38,817 nt of DNA from Enterobacter asburiae (GTDB taxonomy: Bacteria > Pseudomonadota > Gammaproteobacteria > Enterobacterales > Enterobacteriaceae). Below are positions 28,290 to 38,287 of this stretch, in pieces. The notes under the pieces are model-generated. The model ran no database searches and was not told where the DNA came from. It saw nothing but the letters and a program-made list of their open reading frames with translations. The DNA lies in the NCBI RefSeq assembly GCF_021440515.1, contig NZ_JAKCMV010000035.1:1-38817 (forward strand). Reading direction: 5' to 3'. Each line of letters starts with the position of its first letter. Position 1 is the first letter of the stretch. The position numbers were made by a program, and so were the translations under genes.

Positions 28290-29291
28290 TTAACGCTGTA
28301 AAAATGCCTGCCAGTGGCTAACCACCTCGGCAAGCTGCTCGCGGCTGACGTCCAGATGCATCACCAGACGCACAACCGGCGAGGCGTTGATCAGCACGCC
28401 ACGCGACTTCATAAATTCACCAAGCGAAGCGGCGTGGTCGTCGCCAACGCGCACAAACAGCATGTTGGTGTCGTGACGCATCACGTCCGCGCCAATTTCA
28501 CGCAGCTGCGCGGCCATCCAGGCGGCGTTGTCGTGATCCTCTTTCAGGCGCGCAACGTTGTTTTTCAGCGCGTACAGCCCGGCAGCCGCCAGAATTCCCG
28601 CCTGACGCATTCCGCCGCCGGTCATTTTACGCCAGCGGTTGGCGCGCTTGATGTACTCCGCGTTGCCCACCAGCAGCGAGCCAACGGGCGTGCCTAAGCC
28701 TTTTGAGAGACAAATGGTGAACGAGTCGCAGTACTGCGTGATTTCTTTCAGCTCGCAGCCGTACTCCACCACGGCGTTAAAGATGCGTGCGCCGTCGACG
28801 TGCAGCCCCAGATGGCGCTCGCGTGTGAACGCCCACGCCGCCTTCAGGTAGTCGCGTGGCAGCACTTTACCGTTGTGGGTGTTTTCCAGGCTCAGGAGTT
28901 TTGTCCGCGCGAAGTGAATGTCGTCGGCCTTAATTTTTGCCGCGACTTTATCCAGCGGCAGGGAGCCATCGGCAGCGGCGTCGATCGGCTGCGGCTGAAT
29001 GCTGCCCAGCACCGCCGCGCCGCCCGCTTCGTAGAGGTAGTTATGTGCGCCCTGGTCGACGATATACTCCTCGCCGCGCTCGCAGTGGCTGAGCAGCGCC
29101 ACCAGGTTCGCCTGGGTCCCGGTCGGAAGGAACAGGGCGGCTTCTTTACCGCTGAGTTCTGCGGCATAGCGCTGAAGCTCGTTGACCGTCGGGTCATCGC
29201 CGTAAACGTCGTCCCCGACCGGGGCGGCCATCATCTCTTCGAGCATGGCGCGACTCGGGCGGGTTACGGTATCACTACGCAGGTCTATCAT
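28290..29291 (-). CDS. ltaE: Low-specificity L-threonine aldolase LtaE
   Basis: A PLP enzyme splitting L-threonine or L-allo-threonine into glycine and acetaldehyde; it also acts on beta-hydroxy amino acids. It has 333 residues, as in E. coli. The PLP-binding lysine is Lys197 ([13 protein letters not shown]); other family motifs include [12 protein letters not shown] at the N-terminus, [13 protein letters not shown] and [10 protein letters not shown]. It has an AAGGA ribosome site and lies 38 bases after poxB, so they probably share a transcript. Confidence 0.97.
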   Translation of the reverse strand: MIDLRSDTVTRPSRAMLEEMMAAPVGDDVYGDDPTVNELQRYAAELSGKEAALFLPTGTQANLVALLSHCERGEEYIVDQGAHNYLYEAGGAAVLGSIQPQPIDAAADGSLPLDKVAAKIKADDIHFARTKLLSLENTHNGKVLPRDYLKAAWAFTRERHLGLHVDGARIFNAVVEYGCELKEITQYCDSFTICLSKGLGTPVGSLLVGNAEYIKRANRWRKMTGGGMRQAGILAAAGLYALKNNVARLKEDHDNAAWMAAQLREIGADVMRHDTNMLFVRVGDDHAASLGEFMKSRGVLINASPVVRLVMHLDVSREQLAEVVSHWQAFLQR

Positions 29292-29329
29292 GGCAAGTCC
29301 TTAAGTTTTAAAAGGCATTGCCAGATGTT

Positions 29330-31048
29330 TTACCTGAGCCAGTTGGTTTTTGCCAGTTCGATCACCTCGTCGCCGCGACCGCTGATGATGGCGCGCAGCA
29401 TATACAGGCTGAAGCCTTTGGCCTGCTCCAGCTTGATCTGCGGCGGGATCGCCAGCTCATCTTTGGCGACAACCACGTCGACCAGCACCGGGCCGTCAAT
29501 GGAGAAGGCCTTCTGGAGCGCTTCGTCGACCTCAGAGGCTTTCTCCACGCGAATACCGGTGATGCCGCAGGCTTCGGCAATGCGGGCGAAGTTGGTGTCG
29601 TGCAGCTCGGTGCCGTCGGTCAGATAGCCCCCGGCCTTCATCTCCATCGCCACAAAGCCGAGCACGCTGTTGTTGAAGACCACGATTTTAACCGGCAGCT
29701 TCATCTGCACCACCGACAGGAAATCCCCCATCAGCATGCTGAACCCGCCGTCGCCGCACATCGCCACCACCTGACGTTCAGGCGCGGTGGCTTTCGCACC
29801 CAGCGCCTGCGGCATGGCGTTTGCCATCGAGCCGTGGTTAAACGATCCGAGCAGGCGGCGTTTGCCGTTCATTTTCAGGTAGCGCGCCGCCCAGACCGTT
29901 GGCGTGCCGACATCGCAGGTAAAGATGGCGTCGTCATCGGCGAAGTGGCTGATCTGCTGCGCCAGATATTGCGGGTGAATGGCTTTGTCGCTCGGTTTGG
30001 CGAGATCGTCCAGCCCTTTACGCGCGTCGCGGTAGTCGCTGAGCGCTTTATCGAGGAACTTACGGTCGGTCTTCTCTTCCAGCAGCGGGAGTAGGGCGGC
30101 GAGGGTGGATTTGATATCGCCGATCAGCGCAACGTCCACCTTGCTGTGGGCACCAATGCTGCCGGGGTTAATGTCGATCTGGATGATTTTTGCGTCCGTA
30201 GGGTAGAAGGCGCGATACGGGAACTGGGTGCCGAGTAAAACGACGGTATCGGCGTTCATCAGGGTGTGAAAACCGGAGGAGAACCCGATAAGCCCGGTCA
30301 TGCCCACGTCGTAAGGGTTATCGTATTCGACGTGCTCTTTCCCGCGCAGGGCGTGAACGATGGGCGCTTTAATTTTTCCGGCAAATTCCACCAGCTCTTT
30401 ATGCGCGCCCGCACAGCCGCTGCCGCACATCAGGGCGATATTGCTGGAGTAGCGCAGCAGCTGCGCCAGCTTTTTCAGCTCCTCTTCTGCGGGCGTTATT
30501 ACCGGCTGCGGGGCATGATACCAGTGGGTGCTGGCGCTTTCCGGCGCGGCCTGGAGCGCCACGTCGCCGGGGATCACCACCACCGAAACGCCGCGATTCA
30601 AAATCGCTTTACGCATCGCAATCGCCAGCACCTGTGGGATCTGCTCAGGGGATGAAACCAGCTCGCAATAGTGGCTGCACTCGCGGAACAGCTCCTGAGG
30701 ATGGGTTTCCTGAAAATAGCCGCTGCCGATTTCTGATGACGGAATGTGCGCGGCGATGGCCAGCACCGGGACGTGGTTGCGATGGCAGTCAAACAGACCG
30801 TTAATCAAATGCAGGTTTCCCGGCCCGCACGAGCCTGCGCACACGGCAAGCTCGCCCGTCAGCTGCGCTTCTGCGCCTGCGGCAAAGGCGGCGACCTCTT
30901 CATGACGCGTCGGCATCCATTCGATGGTTTTCATTTTATTCAGGCTATCGCTTAAGCCGTTGAGGGAATCGCCGGTGACGCCCCAGATACGTTTTACGCC
31001 AGCCTGTTCGAGCGTTTTCGCGATGTATGCCGCTACGGTTTGTTTCAT
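29330..31048 (-). CDS. poxB: Pyruvate dehydrogenase (ubiquinone) / pyruvate oxidase PoxB
   Basis: PoxB decarboxylates pyruvate to acetate and CO2 and passes electrons to ubiquinone at the inner membrane. It needs thiamine diphosphate, Mg and FAD. It has 572 residues, as in E. coli. The ThDP activation Glu lies in RHEE (48-51); the ThDP motif runs from GDGGFSML (about 431) to the VVFNN end; the C-terminal amphipathic membrane anchor region (ELAKTNWLR end) is present. A GGAG ribosome site supports the start. In E. coli it is RpoS-controlled in stationary phase; I could not identify the promoter with confidence in 31049-31199. Confidence 0.97.
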   Translation of the reverse strand: MKQTVAAYIAKTLEQAGVKRIWGVTGDSLNGLSDSLNKMKTIEWMPTRHEEVAAFAAGAEAQLTGELAVCAGSCGPGNLHLINGLFDCHRNHVPVLAIAAHIPSSEIGSGYFQETHPQELFRECSHYCELVSSPEQIPQVLAIAMRKAILNRGVSVVVIPGDVALQAAPESASTHWYHAPQPVITPAEEELKKLAQLLRYSSNIALMCGSGCAGAHKELVEFAGKIKAPIVHALRGKEHVEYDNPYDVGMTGLIGFSSGFHTLMNADTVVLLGTQFPYRAFYPTDAKIIQIDINPGSIGAHSKVDVALIGDIKSTLAALLPLLEEKTDRKFLDKALSDYRDARKGLDDLAKPSDKAIHPQYLAQQISHFADDDAIFTCDVGTPTVWAARYLKMNGKRRLLGSFNHGSMANAMPQALGAKATAPERQVVAMCGDGGFSMLMGDFLSVVQMKLPVKIVVFNNSVLGFVAMEMKAGGYLTDGTELHDTNFARIAEACGITGIRVEKASEVDEALQKAFSIDGPVLVDVVVAKDELAIPPQIKLEQAKGFSLYMLRAIISGRGDEVIELAKTNWLR

Positions 31049-31199
31049 GGTTGTCCATCTCCGATTTGTGATAACGCTTACAAGCTTAGATGAAAGTCCC
31101 CGTATTGCCCGTTTTACCCCTCTGATAAATGGCGCTTTTCATTCTCAACTATTCGGCATAATCTGGTGAAACCTCGGGTAAAAACAGGAATAATTTCAA

Positions 31200-31634
31200 A
31201 TGGTTAAATCAATGTTAATTGCTGTTAATAAAAAGCTAGCGTGCGACGATCTTGGCAAACTCTTGTTACGACTTGCCGTCGGCGGACTGATGCTGTTTCA
31301 CGGATTACACAAGCTTTTCGGCGGCGTGGGGTTTATCAGCGGAATGCTGGTGGCAAAAGGATTACCGGGCTTTATTGCCTACGGCGTATTGATCGGTGAA
31401 GTGGTGGCACCCATCCTGATTATCGTCGGCCTCTTCACCCGCCCGGCGGCGCTGGTGCTGGCCTTCACGATGGTCGTGGCGTGGCTGATGGTGGGAACCG
31501 GCAAAACCTTCGCGCTGGACGCGGTCGGCGCATGGGCCATCGAAAGCCTGGTCTATTTCTTTATTGGCTCGCTCGCCGTGGCGTTTTTAGGCGCAGGCCG
31601 TTACGCGCTGGGCAAAGATCCTGCGTGGCGATAG
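31200..31634 (+). CDS. DoxX family inner-membrane protein
   Basis: A 144-residue protein with four predicted membrane spans (about 18-35, 55-80, 83-100, 112-132) and the DoxX features LLRLAVGGLMLFHGLHKL near the start, GEVVAPILIIVGLFTRPAAL in the middle and GRYAL near the end. DoxX proteins are loosely linked to quinone or thiol redox chemistry; no reaction is assigned. An AGGAA ribosome site lies upstream. It is divergent from poxB and followed by a BIME. I do not recall a homologue at this place in E. coli K-12. Confidence 0.85.
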   Translation: MVKSMLIAVNKKLACDDLGKLLLRLAVGGLMLFHGLHKLFGGVGFISGMLVAKGLPGFIAYGVLIGEVVAPILIIVGLFTRPAALVLAFTMVVAWLMVGTGKTFALDAVGAWAIESLVYFFIGSLAVAFLGAGRYALGKDPAWR

Positions 31635-31642
31635 GGCAAAAA

Positions 31643-31720
31643 AGCCCGGTGGCGCTAACGCTTACCGGGCCTACGGCCTGCATGGACAATGTAGGCCGGG
31701 TAAACGCAGTGCCACCCGGC
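31643..31720. repeat. BIME (two inverted REP units) between doxX-like gene and hcr
   Basis: First unit GCCCGGTGGCG ... CTTACCGGGCCTAC, then a short linker, then GTAGGCCGGGTAAACGC ... GCCACCCGGC in inverted orientation. It lies between convergent genes and may serve as a bidirectional transcript end. Confidence 0.88.
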
Positions 31721-31731
31721 AACAGGCGACA

Positions 31732-32700
31732 TCACGCCAGAACAAGATCCCCCTGTGGATGACACGAACACGCCAGCACGTAACCGTCGGCGATTTCAGC
31801 ATCCGTTAAGGTCATGGTGCTGGTTACGGTGTAGTCACCGGAGACCACTTTTGTTTTACAGCATCCGCAGATGCCCGCGCGGCAGGCCGCCACGACCGGC
31901 ACCTTGTTGCTTTCCAGCGCGTCCAGCAGCGTGGTCCCGACGCGGCCAAAGAAGGTCTGCGCAGGCTGCAACTTGGTGAATTTAATCCCGCTGGTCGCCG
32001 CTTCCGCTACCGGAGTGAAAAACTTCTCTTTATAGAAGCGGGTCACGCCGAGCGCTTTTACTTCCTGCTCCACGATATCCATATACGGCGCCGGGCCGCA
32101 GGTCATCACCGTGCGTGACGCGATGTCCGGCACGCTTTGCAGCAGCTCGCGGCTCAGGCGACCGGAGACAAAACCGTGCGTCGCGTTGTGCTCCGCCACC
32201 AGCGTCACCGGATACTTGCGCCATTCATCGGCAAAAATCACATCTTCCGGTGAACGCACGCTGAAAATTACCTGCACGTCCGCCTGCGGACGGTTTTTAG
32301 CCAGCCAGCGACGCATTGACATCACCGGGGTCACGCCGCAGCCCGCCGCCAGCAGCAGAAACTTATCTTCAGTCTTGTCATCACAGGTGAAATCACCCTG
32401 CGCGTCAGACAGCCAGATATAGTCCCCGCGCTTCACGTCGCGCGTCAGCCACTGCGAGCCCGCGCCGTCATCAATGCGGCGGACGGTGAGCGTAATGTAC
32501 TCGCTCACGCCGGGCGTTGAGGAGATCGTATAGGCGCGCAGGGTCTCCGCCGAATTGCGCACGCTGACCAGCGCATACTGGCCCGCGCGGTACGGATAAT
32601 AGTCATGGCACAGCAGCGACAGCGTCCACACATCCGGCGTTTCCTGATGGATGTGATGAACCTGCATCCGCCACGGACATTGTGAGGTTGGCATCGTCAT
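31732..32700 (-). CDS. hcr: NADH oxidoreductase Hcr
   Basis: Hcr reduces the hybrid-cluster protein Hcp using NADH. It has 322 residues, as in E. coli. It has an FAD-binding ferredoxin-reductase barrel (about 8-105; RAYTISSTPG), an NAD domain (about 110-230; LLAAGCGVTPVMSM), and a C-terminal plant-type 2Fe-2S ferredoxin domain with CRAGICGCC and a last ligand near CSCHPQGD. It lies 10 bases after hcp with a good AAGGAGCG ribosome site, so hcp-hcr is an operon controlled from the hcp promoter. Confidence 0.97.
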   Translation of the reverse strand: MTMPTSQCPWRMQVHHIHQETPDVWTLSLLCHDYYPYRAGQYALVSVRNSAETLRAYTISSTPGVSEYITLTVRRIDDGAGSQWLTRDVKRGDYIWLSDAQGDFTCDDKTEDKFLLLAAGCGVTPVMSMRRWLAKNRPQADVQVIFSVRSPEDVIFADEWRKYPVTLVAEHNATHGFVSGRLSRELLQSVPDIASRTVMTCGPAPYMDIVEQEVKALGVTRFYKEKFFTPVAEAATSGIKFTKLQPAQTFFGRVGTTLLDALESNKVPVVAACRAGICGCCKTKVVSGDYTVTSTMTLTDAEIADGYVLACSCHPQGDLVLA

Positions 32701-32710
32701 AAATCGCTCC

Positions 32711-34363
32711 TTACGCGCTCAGCAGCTGCTGCATATCTTCTTCAACGGTGGTCACGGAACGCAGACCAAACTTCTCGTTCAGCACGGCGAGCAGGTCAGG
32801 CGTCAGGAAGCCAGGCGCGGTCGGGCCGGTAACGATGTTGGTCACGCCGAGCGAGAGCAGGGTCAACAGGATCACAATCGCTTTCTGCTCGAACCAGGAG
32901 AGCACCAGAGAGAGCGGCAGGTCGTTCACGTCGCAGCCCAGTTTTTCGGCCAGAGTGACGGCCAGAATGATGGCGGAGTAGGCGTCGTTACACTGACCCG
33001 CATCCACCAGACGCGGCAGACCTTCGATGTCGCCGAAGTCGAGCTTGTTGAAACGGTATTTACCGCAGGCCAGGGTCAGGATCAGGCAATCCTGCGGCAC
33101 GCTTGTGGCGAAATCGGTGAAGTAGTTACGCTCGCCGCGCGCGCCGTCGCAGCCGCCGATCAGGAAGATGTGGCGCAGTTTTTCACGGCTCACCAGGTCA
33201 ATCAGGGAATCCGCCGCGCCGAGCAGCGTTTCACGACCAAAACCAACGGTAATCAGATGCGGGATTTCGCTGTACGGGAAGCCCGCCATCTGCTGCGCCT
33301 GGGTGATAACCGGACCGAAATCGTCGCCTTCGAGGTGGCTCACGCCCGGCCAGCCGACGATGCTGCGGGTCCAGATACGGTCGTCATACGCGCCCACGGT
33401 CGGGTCGATGATGCAGTTAGAGGTCATCACAATCGGGCCAGGGAAGCGGGCGAACTCAACCTGCTGGTTCTGCCAGCCGCTGCCGTAGTTCCCGATCAGA
33501 TGTTTGAATTTACGCAGTTCAGGATAGCCGTGCGCGGGCAGCATTTCGCCGTGGGTATAGACGTTAACGCCGGTGCCTTCGGTCTGCTTCAGCAGGTTAT
33601 AGAGATCTTTCAGGTCGTGACCGGAAATCAGGATGCACTTGCCTTCGGTCGCCTTCACGTTCACCTGCGTCGGGGTCGGGTGGCCGTAGGTGCTGGTTTC
33701 ACCTGCATCCAGAATGCTCATCACCCTGAAGTTCATCTGGCCGATTTCCATTGAGCACTCGAGCAGCGCGTTCATGTCGGAAGGCCAGGTGCCGAGCCAC
33801 GCCATGATTTTGTGGTACTGGGTGTAGATGTCGTTGTCGTACTGACCGAGCACGTGCGCGTGTTCCATATAGGCCGCCGCACCTTTCAGGCCGTACAGGC
33901 ACAGCAGGCGCAGGCCGAGAATGTTCTCGCCAATCGCCGCTTTGTCTTTATTCGGGGTAAATTCTGCCGCCTGGCGCTGTAAATCGCCCAGATCGTCGCC
34001 CACCAGCTGAAGTTCCGCCATTGGGTTATCAACGCGCGCGCCGGCATCGGCGTTCAGACACTGGGCTTTCAGCGCTTCGCGCAGGGCGATGGCTTCGCGG
34101 GCGTAACCGACGATGCGCGGGGAGTCGAAGTTAACGTTGGTCAGCGTAGAGAAGAAGGCGCGCGGCGCGAAGCTATCAACGTAGTGGTCAATAATCCCGT
34201 ATTCGCGAGCCTTAAATGCCCAGGCGGAAAGCCCCTGCAAGGCGGCAATCAGCAGATCCTGGAGATCTGAGGTCTCTGCCGTTTTACCGCACATCCCCTG
34301 CGCGTAAGAGCAGCCGTTGCCTGCCGGGGTACGGATAGTTTGTTCACATTGCACACAGAACAT
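32711..34363 (-). CDS. hcp: Hybrid cluster protein Hcp (nitric oxide reductase / hydroxylamine reductase)
   Basis: Hcp protects anaerobic cells from nitrosative stress; in E. coli it is reported to reduce NO at low concentration and can reduce hydroxylamine. The start chosen is the ATG at 34363 ([10 protein letters not shown]), 5 bases after AGGTG, giving 550 residues, the E. coli length; a GTG two codons upstream (34369) is too close to that ribosome site. Cys3, Cys6, Cys18 and Cys25 (C-x2-C-x11-C-x6-C) bind the first Fe-S cluster; hybrid-cluster ligands lie in [25 protein letters not shown] and [11 protein letters not shown]. It is followed by hcr. Upstream lie an NsrR-type operator and a possible FNR site. 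Confidence 0.97.
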   Translation of the reverse strand: MFCVQCEQTIRTPAGNGCSYAQGMCGKTAETSDLQDLLIAALQGLSAWAFKAREYGIIDHYVDSFAPRAFFSTLTNVNFDSPRIVGYAREAIALREALKAQCLNADAGARVDNPMAELQLVGDDLGDLQRQAAEFTPNKDKAAIGENILGLRLLCLYGLKGAAAYMEHAHVLGQYDNDIYTQYHKIMAWLGTWPSDMNALLECSMEIGQMNFRVMSILDAGETSTYGHPTPTQVNVKATEGKCILISGHDLKDLYNLLKQTEGTGVNVYTHGEMLPAHGYPELRKFKHLIGNYGSGWQNQQVEFARFPGPIVMTSNCIIDPTVGAYDDRIWTRSIVGWPGVSHLEGDDFGPVITQAQQMAGFPYSEIPHLITVGFGRETLLGAADSLIDLVSREKLRHIFLIGGCDGARGERNYFTDFATSVPQDCLILTLACGKYRFNKLDFGDIEGLPRLVDAGQCNDAYSAIILAVTLAEKLGCDVNDLPLSLVLSWFEQKAIVILLTLLSLGVTNIVTGPTAPGFLTPDLLAVLNEKFGLRSVTTVEEDMQQLLSA

Positions 34364-34377
34364 AGTCACACCTGTTA

Positions 34378-34400
34378 AAGTTATATTTAAAATACATGTT
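34378..34400 (-). promoter_or_regulatory. NsrR operator of hcp-hcr
   Basis: Two 11-base half-sites in inverted orientation around one central base: AAGTTATATTT (9 of 11 to the AAGATGYATTT half-site) and, on the other strand, AACATGTATTT (10 of 11). It sits 15 bases before the hcp start codon. NsrR represses E. coli hcp until NO destroys its Fe-S cluster. Confidence 0.75.
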
Positions 34401-34459
34401 TAAGGTTATGCCTGTGACTACACGGAGAAAAGTGCTTTCTGCTACAAACTAAAGGGAGA

Positions 34460-34473
34460 TTGATTTAGCGCAA
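34460..34473 (-). promoter_or_regulatory. Candidate FNR site upstream of hcp
   Basis: TTGAT-TTAG-CGCAA matches the FNR palindrome TTGAT-N4-ATCAA at 8 of 10 positions, with one perfect half-site, about 100 bases upstream of hcp. FNR activation of hcp under anaerobic conditions is known in E. coli. Confidence 0.5.
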
Positions 34474-34476
34474 TTT

Positions 34477-34499
34477 TGGCGGCAGGAGCCCTACCGCCA
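34477..34499 (-). terminator. Stable hairpin after lysO, possible terminator
   Basis: TGGCGGTAGG pairs with CCTGCCGCCA on the minus strand (10 pairs, one G-U, 3-base loop), 9 bases past the lysO stop. The following bases are AAAATTG, not a U-run, so intrinsic termination is doubtful. Confidence 0.35.
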
Positions 34500-34507
34500 G
34501 CGGGGTA

Positions 34508-35407
34508 TTATGCGGAGAAAAACGCCATCATAATCGGCACCAGCAGGCTTAAAATAAAGCCGTGGACGATAGCGGCGGGCACCATTTCAAGGCCGCCTGA
34601 ACGCTGTAAGACCGGCAGGGTGAAGTCCATCGAGGTGGCGCCGCACAGCCCCAGCGCGGTAGAACGGCTGCGCTGCACCAGCCCCGGGATCAGCATAATC
34701 GCCAGCAGCTCGCGCCCCAGATCGTTAAAGAAGGCCGCGCTGCCAATCACCGGGCCGAACGATTCCGTCATCAAAATACCGGACAGGGAATACCAGCCGA
34801 AACCGGACGCCATCGCCAGCCCGGTTTTCAGCGGCAGATCGAGAATAAAGGCGTTAATTACGCCGGCGACCATTGAGCTGGCGACCACCACCACGGCAAC
34901 GATCATTCCCCGACGATTAAGGACAATCTGCTTCAGCGTCATGCCATTGTTCCGCAGCTGAATACCGATCAGGAACAGCAGGAAGATCAGGGTATATTCG
35001 CTCGCTTCTGTCGCGTGCTGCAATAATGCCCAACCGGTCAGTCCCAGCAGAAAACCGAGTACCACCACGCCGCACAGTTTTAATGATTCCAGCGCCATCG
35101 CAATACGCGAGGGGAGTTTTTCCTGATGATGATGATTTTTCCACGGAATAGTGCGTTCGAGCCACAACAGTGCGGCAATATTGCACAGCATAATAACCAC
35201 AATAGTGACCGCAGAATAATGCAGGATGGCCAATAAATTGGACGCCAGATTATCCAGAAACGCCAGGCTAATCCCCATAAAGAAAAGAATGACGTAAACA
35301 ATCCAGCTGAGAAATCGATTGATGAGTCTTAATGCAGATTCACGACGCAGTGGAATAAGGTAGCCCACGATCAGGGGCAGCAGAATAATGAGGAGTCCTG
35401 AAAACAT
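34508..35407 (-). CDS. lysO: L-lysine exporter LysO
   Basis: LysO (YbjE) exports L-lysine and the toxic analogue thialysine across the inner membrane. It has 299 residues, as in E. coli, and 8-10 membrane spans. Acidic membrane residues important in LysO are expected at the FLDNLASN (about 49-56) and FNDLGRELLA regions, both present. The conserved SGFGWYSLSGIL segment is intact. E. coli lysO is reported to respond to lysine and ArgR; I see no convincing ARG box in 35408-35490. Confidence 0.96.
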   Translation of the reverse strand: MFSGLLIILLPLIVGYLIPLRRESALRLINRFLSWIVYVILFFMGISLAFLDNLASNLLAILHYSAVTIVVIMLCNIAALLWLERTIPWKNHHHQEKLPSRIAMALESLKLCGVVVLGFLLGLTGWALLQHATEASEYTLIFLLFLIGIQLRNNGMTLKQIVLNRRGMIVAVVVVASSMVAGVINAFILDLPLKTGLAMASGFGWYSLSGILMTESFGPVIGSAAFFNDLGRELLAIMLIPGLVQRSRSTALGLCGATSMDFTLPVLQRSGGLEMVPAAIVHGFILSLLVPIMMAFFSA

Positions 35408-35488
35408 GAACAGCCGATCCTTTTGAGTATCTGTTAAGCGCCCAAGACACTACCCAATAAAGGCTGTCAGGTAAAGCGACATAAAAAA

Positions 35489-35516
35489 GCCGGGTGGCGA
35501 CTACGCCTTACCCGGC
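35489..35516. repeat. Single REP unit between lysO and aqpZ
   Basis: GCCGGGTGGCGACTACGCCT followed by TACCCGGC: one REP palindrome, between the aqpZ 3' end and the lysO promoter on the minus strand. Confidence 0.8.
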
Positions 35517-35528
35517 CAGTATGTACAG

Positions 35529-35550
35529 CCCTCTCCCACACGGAGAGGGG
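35529..35550 (-). repeat. Small palindromic repeat after aqpZ
   Basis: CCCTCTCC-CACAC-GGAGAGGGG hairpin 10 bases past the aqpZ stop. Same core as the repeat at 25679-25699. It may act as the aqpZ transcript end, though no U-run follows. Confidence 0.6.
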
Positions 35551-35559
35551 GGAAAATCG

Positions 35560-36255
35560 TTAATCGCGTTTTTCCAGCAGAGTGCGGTAAAGCACGCCGC
35601 CCAGAATACCGCCGATAATTGGCATCACCCAGAACAGCCACAGCTGCTGCAATGCCCAGCCGCCCTGGAAGATAGCCACCGCGGTGCTACGCGCCGGGTT
35701 AACGGAGGTATTGGTGACAGGGATAGAGATCAGGTGAATAAGGGTCAGCGCCAGGCCGATAGCAATTGGCGCAAAGCCTGCCGGGGCGTGTTTGTCGGTT
35801 GCGCCGTGGATCACCAGCAGGAAGCCTGCGGTCAGCACAATTTCAATCACGATAGCAGAGAGCATGGAATAACCGCCAGGGGAGTGCTCGCCGAAGCCGT
35901 TTGATGCAAACCCGCTGGCCGCTGCGTCAAAGCCGGCTTTACCGCTGGCAATCACATACAGAATGCCCGCTGCAATAATGCCGCCAACAACCTGCGCAAT
36001 AATATAGCCAATGACCTCTTTAGCCGGGAAACGACCGCCAGCCCATAAGCCTAACGTTACCGCCGGGTTAAAATGACCGCCGGAAATATGGCCGACGGCA
36101 AACGCCATTGTTAATACCGTTAAACCAAATGCCAGAGCGACACCGGCAAAACCAATACCGAGTTCCGGGAAAGCTGCCGCTAAAACGGCGCTGCCGCAAC
36201 CACCAAATACCAGCCAGAATGTACCAAAACATTCGGCCGCTAATTTTCTAAACAT
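35560..36255 (-). CDS. aqpZ: Aquaporin Z
   Basis: AqpZ is the tetrameric inner-membrane water channel. The start is the ATG at 36255 ([16 protein letters not shown]) with GAGGTG just upstream, giving 231 residues, identical to E. coli length; the longer ORF to 36282 adds nine unrelated residues. It has six membrane spans and two NPA boxes, GGHFNPAVT (near 63) and TSVNPARS (near 186). The second carries the selectivity-filter Arg. The narrow-pore residues of a water-only channel appear kept. Confidence 0.97.
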   Translation of the reverse strand: MFRKLAAECFGTFWLVFGGCGSAVLAAAFPELGIGFAGVALAFGLTVLTMAFAVGHISGGHFNPAVTLGLWAGGRFPAKEVIGYIIAQVVGGIIAAGILYVIASGKAGFDAAASGFASNGFGEHSPGGYSMLSAIVIEIVLTAGFLLVIHGATDKHAPAGFAPIAIGLALTLIHLISIPVTNTSVNPARSTAVAIFQGGWALQQLWLFWVMPIIGGILGGVLYRTLLEKRD

Positions 36256-36628
36256 AACCACCTCAATCATAAAATTCCGCACGCGTCCTGCGCACGGGCT
36301 TTATCGCCATAAAGGGATGACGACTCAAAGAGCCATTATTTTAAAAACCAATAACATCCCTTCGCCACTTAAATAAATTCGATAAATTTGATTTAAGGCA
36401 ATGTGATGTCATTCCTTGTTCAGACCGGAGGTAAAAAAAGCATAGTCCAGTTTGCGGACGCGAGTATCTTGTTCAATATTGGTTATTTCAAACGAAACTT
36501 AGGCTCTGAATTCTTAATTTATCGTCTGGCCTCGGAATTTTCGTGGTGTCTCCCGGTGTTATGTCGTGCCGCCTCCCGCTATACTCCTGACAACTTGAAG
36601 GAAAAAGTGGCCATTGCGCGGGGGATTT
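36256..36628. promoter_or_regulatory. Divergent aqpZ / ybjD intergenic region
   Basis: 373 bases without a supported gene, AT-rich between about 36330 and 36540. A candidate ybjD -10 is TATACT (36580-36585), 43 bases before the start; the -35 at matching distance (TGTTAT) is poor. aqpZ promoter signals are not clear. A 96-codon frame starting at 36403 runs through the ybjD start and has no family resemblance, so it is not called. Confidence 0.4.
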
Positions 36629-38287
36629 ATGCTTCTCGAACGTGTGGAAATTGTCGGATTTCGCGGTATCAACCGCCTGTCGCTGATGCTTGAGCAGAAC
36701 AACGTTCTGATAGGCGAAAACGCCTGGGGTAAGTCCAGCCTGCTGGATGCGCTGACCCTGTTATTATCACCCGAAGATGACCTGTACCACTTTGTGCGCG
36801 ACGACTTCTGGTTTCCGCCGGGAGATGTCCAGGGGCGCGAAAAACACCTGCACATTATTCTCACCTTTCGCGAGGCCGAGCCGGGGCGTCACCGGGTGCG
36901 CCGTTTCCGCCCCATGTCGCCGTGCTGGGTGCCCTGCGAAGACGACTATCACCGCATCTTCTACCGTCTGGAAGGGGAGCTGGGCGACAACGACAGCGTA
37001 CTGACCCTGCGCGAGTTTCTCGATGAAAAGGGCAACCCGATCGCGCTGGAGAACATCGACGAGCTGGCGAGCCATCTTATCCGCCTCTCCCCGGTGCTGC
37101 GCCTGCGCGACGCCCGCTTTATGCGCCGCATCCGTAACGGCACGGTGCCCACCGCGCCGGATGTTGAAGTCACCGCGCGCGAGCTGGATTTCCTCGCCCG
37201 CGAGCTGGTTTCCCGTCCGCAAAATTTAACCGACGGCCAGATCCGCCAGGGGCTGTCGGCCATGGTACAACTGCTTGAGCACTACTTTTCCGAGCAGGGC
37301 ACGTCGCAGTCCCGGCACCGTCTGATGCGCCGCCGTTCCCACGATGAACAGCGAAGCTGGCGCTATCTCGACATCATCAACAGGATGATCGACAAGCCCG
37401 GCGGGCGCAGTCATCGGGTGATCCTGCTGGGGTTATTTTCCACGCTGTTGCAGGCCAAAGGCACCGTCCGGCTGGATCGCGATGCGCGCCCGCTGCTGCT
37501 GGTGGAAGATCCCGAAACCCGCCTGCACCCCATTATGCTTTCCGTGGCCTGGCATCTGCTGAATTTGCTGCCCCTGCAACGGATCGCCACCACCAACTCC
37601 GGCGAACTGCTCTCGTTAACGCCCGTCGAGTACGTCTGTCGGCTGGTGCGTGAATCGTCCCGCGTGACCGCCTATCGGCTGGGGCCGGGCGGATTGAGCG
37701 CGGAAGATGGGCGTCGCATTGCCTTTCATATCCGCTTTAACCGCGCCTCGTCGCTCTTTGCCCGCTGCTGGCTGCTGGTGGAGGGGGAAACCGAAACCTG
37801 GGTCATCAACGAGCTGGCGCGCCAGTGTGGACACCATTTTGACGCCGAGGGGATCAAGGTCATCGAGTTCGCGCAGTCGGGGTTAAAACCGCTGATCAAA
37901 TTCGCGCGCCGGATGGGCATCGAGTGGCATGTGCTGGTAGACGGCGACGAGGCGGGCAAGAAATATGCCTCAACGGTGCGCGGTCTGCTGAACAACGTGC
38001 GGGAAGAGGAGCGGGACCATTTAACCACGCTTCCGGCGATGGATATGGAACACTTTATGTATCGCCAGGGGTTTGATGACGTTTTCCATCGCGTGGCGAT
38101 GATCCCCGTGGATGTGCCGATGAACATGCGTCGGGTGATCGCCAAAGCCATTCATCGTTCGTCGAAACCCGATCTCGCGATAGAAGTGGCAACGGAAGCG
38201 GCGCGACGGGGCGTTGAGTCCGTGCCGGGGCTGCTGCGCAAAATGTTCTCCCGCGTGCTGTGGCTGGCGCGCGGGAGGGCCGATTAG
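36629..38287 (+). CDS. ybjD: OLD-family ATPase/TOPRIM nuclease-like protein YbjD
   Basis: A 552-residue protein of the OLD (overcoming lysogenization defect) family, the same length as E. coli YbjD. The start is the ATG at 36629 with GGGGGA upstream; a TTG-initiated extension to 36614 is not supported. The N-terminal ABC-type ATPase has Walker A GENAWGKS (29-36) and Walker B LLVEDPETRLHP (about 290). The C-terminal TOPRIM domain (about 375-470) has LLVEGETE and VLVDGDEAGKKY acidic motifs, which would bind the metals for DNA cleavage. The physiological role is unknown. It is convergent with ybjX, and the two stop codons overlap by four bases. Confidence 0.94.
   Translation: MLLERVEIVGFRGINRLSLMLEQNNVLIGENAWGKSSLLDALTLLLSPEDDLYHFVRDDFWFPPGDVQGREKHLHIILTFREAEPGRHRVRRFRPMSPCWVPCEDDYHRIFYRLEGELGDNDSVLTLREFLDEKGNPIALENIDELASHLIRLSPVLRLRDARFMRRIRNGTVPTAPDVEVTARELDFLARELVSRPQNLTDGQIRQGLSAMVQLLEHYFSEQGTSQSRHRLMRRRSHDEQRSWRYLDIINRMIDKPGGRSHRVILLGLFSTLLQAKGTVRLDRDARPLLLVEDPETRLHPIMLSVAWHLLNLLPLQRIATTNSGELLSLTPVEYVCRLVRESSRVTAYRLGPGGLSAEDGRRIAFHIRFNRASSLFARCWLLVEGETETWVINELARQCGHHFDAEGIKVIEFAQSGLKPLIKFARRMGIEWHVLVDGDEAGKKYASTVRGLLNNVREEERDHLTTLPAMDMEHFMYRQGFDDVFHRVAMIPVDVPMNMRRVIAKAIHRSSKPDLAIEVATEAARRGVESVPGLLRKMFSRVLWLARGRAD

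Noticed and set aside
28277..28333. ATG start of ybjT at 28333
   Set aside because: Lies inside ltaE and adds 19 unrelated residues; the GTG at 28276 has a strong ribosome site and gives the E. coli N-terminus.
36403..36693. 96-codon frame in front of ybjD
   Set aside because: Runs across the ybjD start in another frame, no family resemblance; the first ATGs have no good ribosome site.
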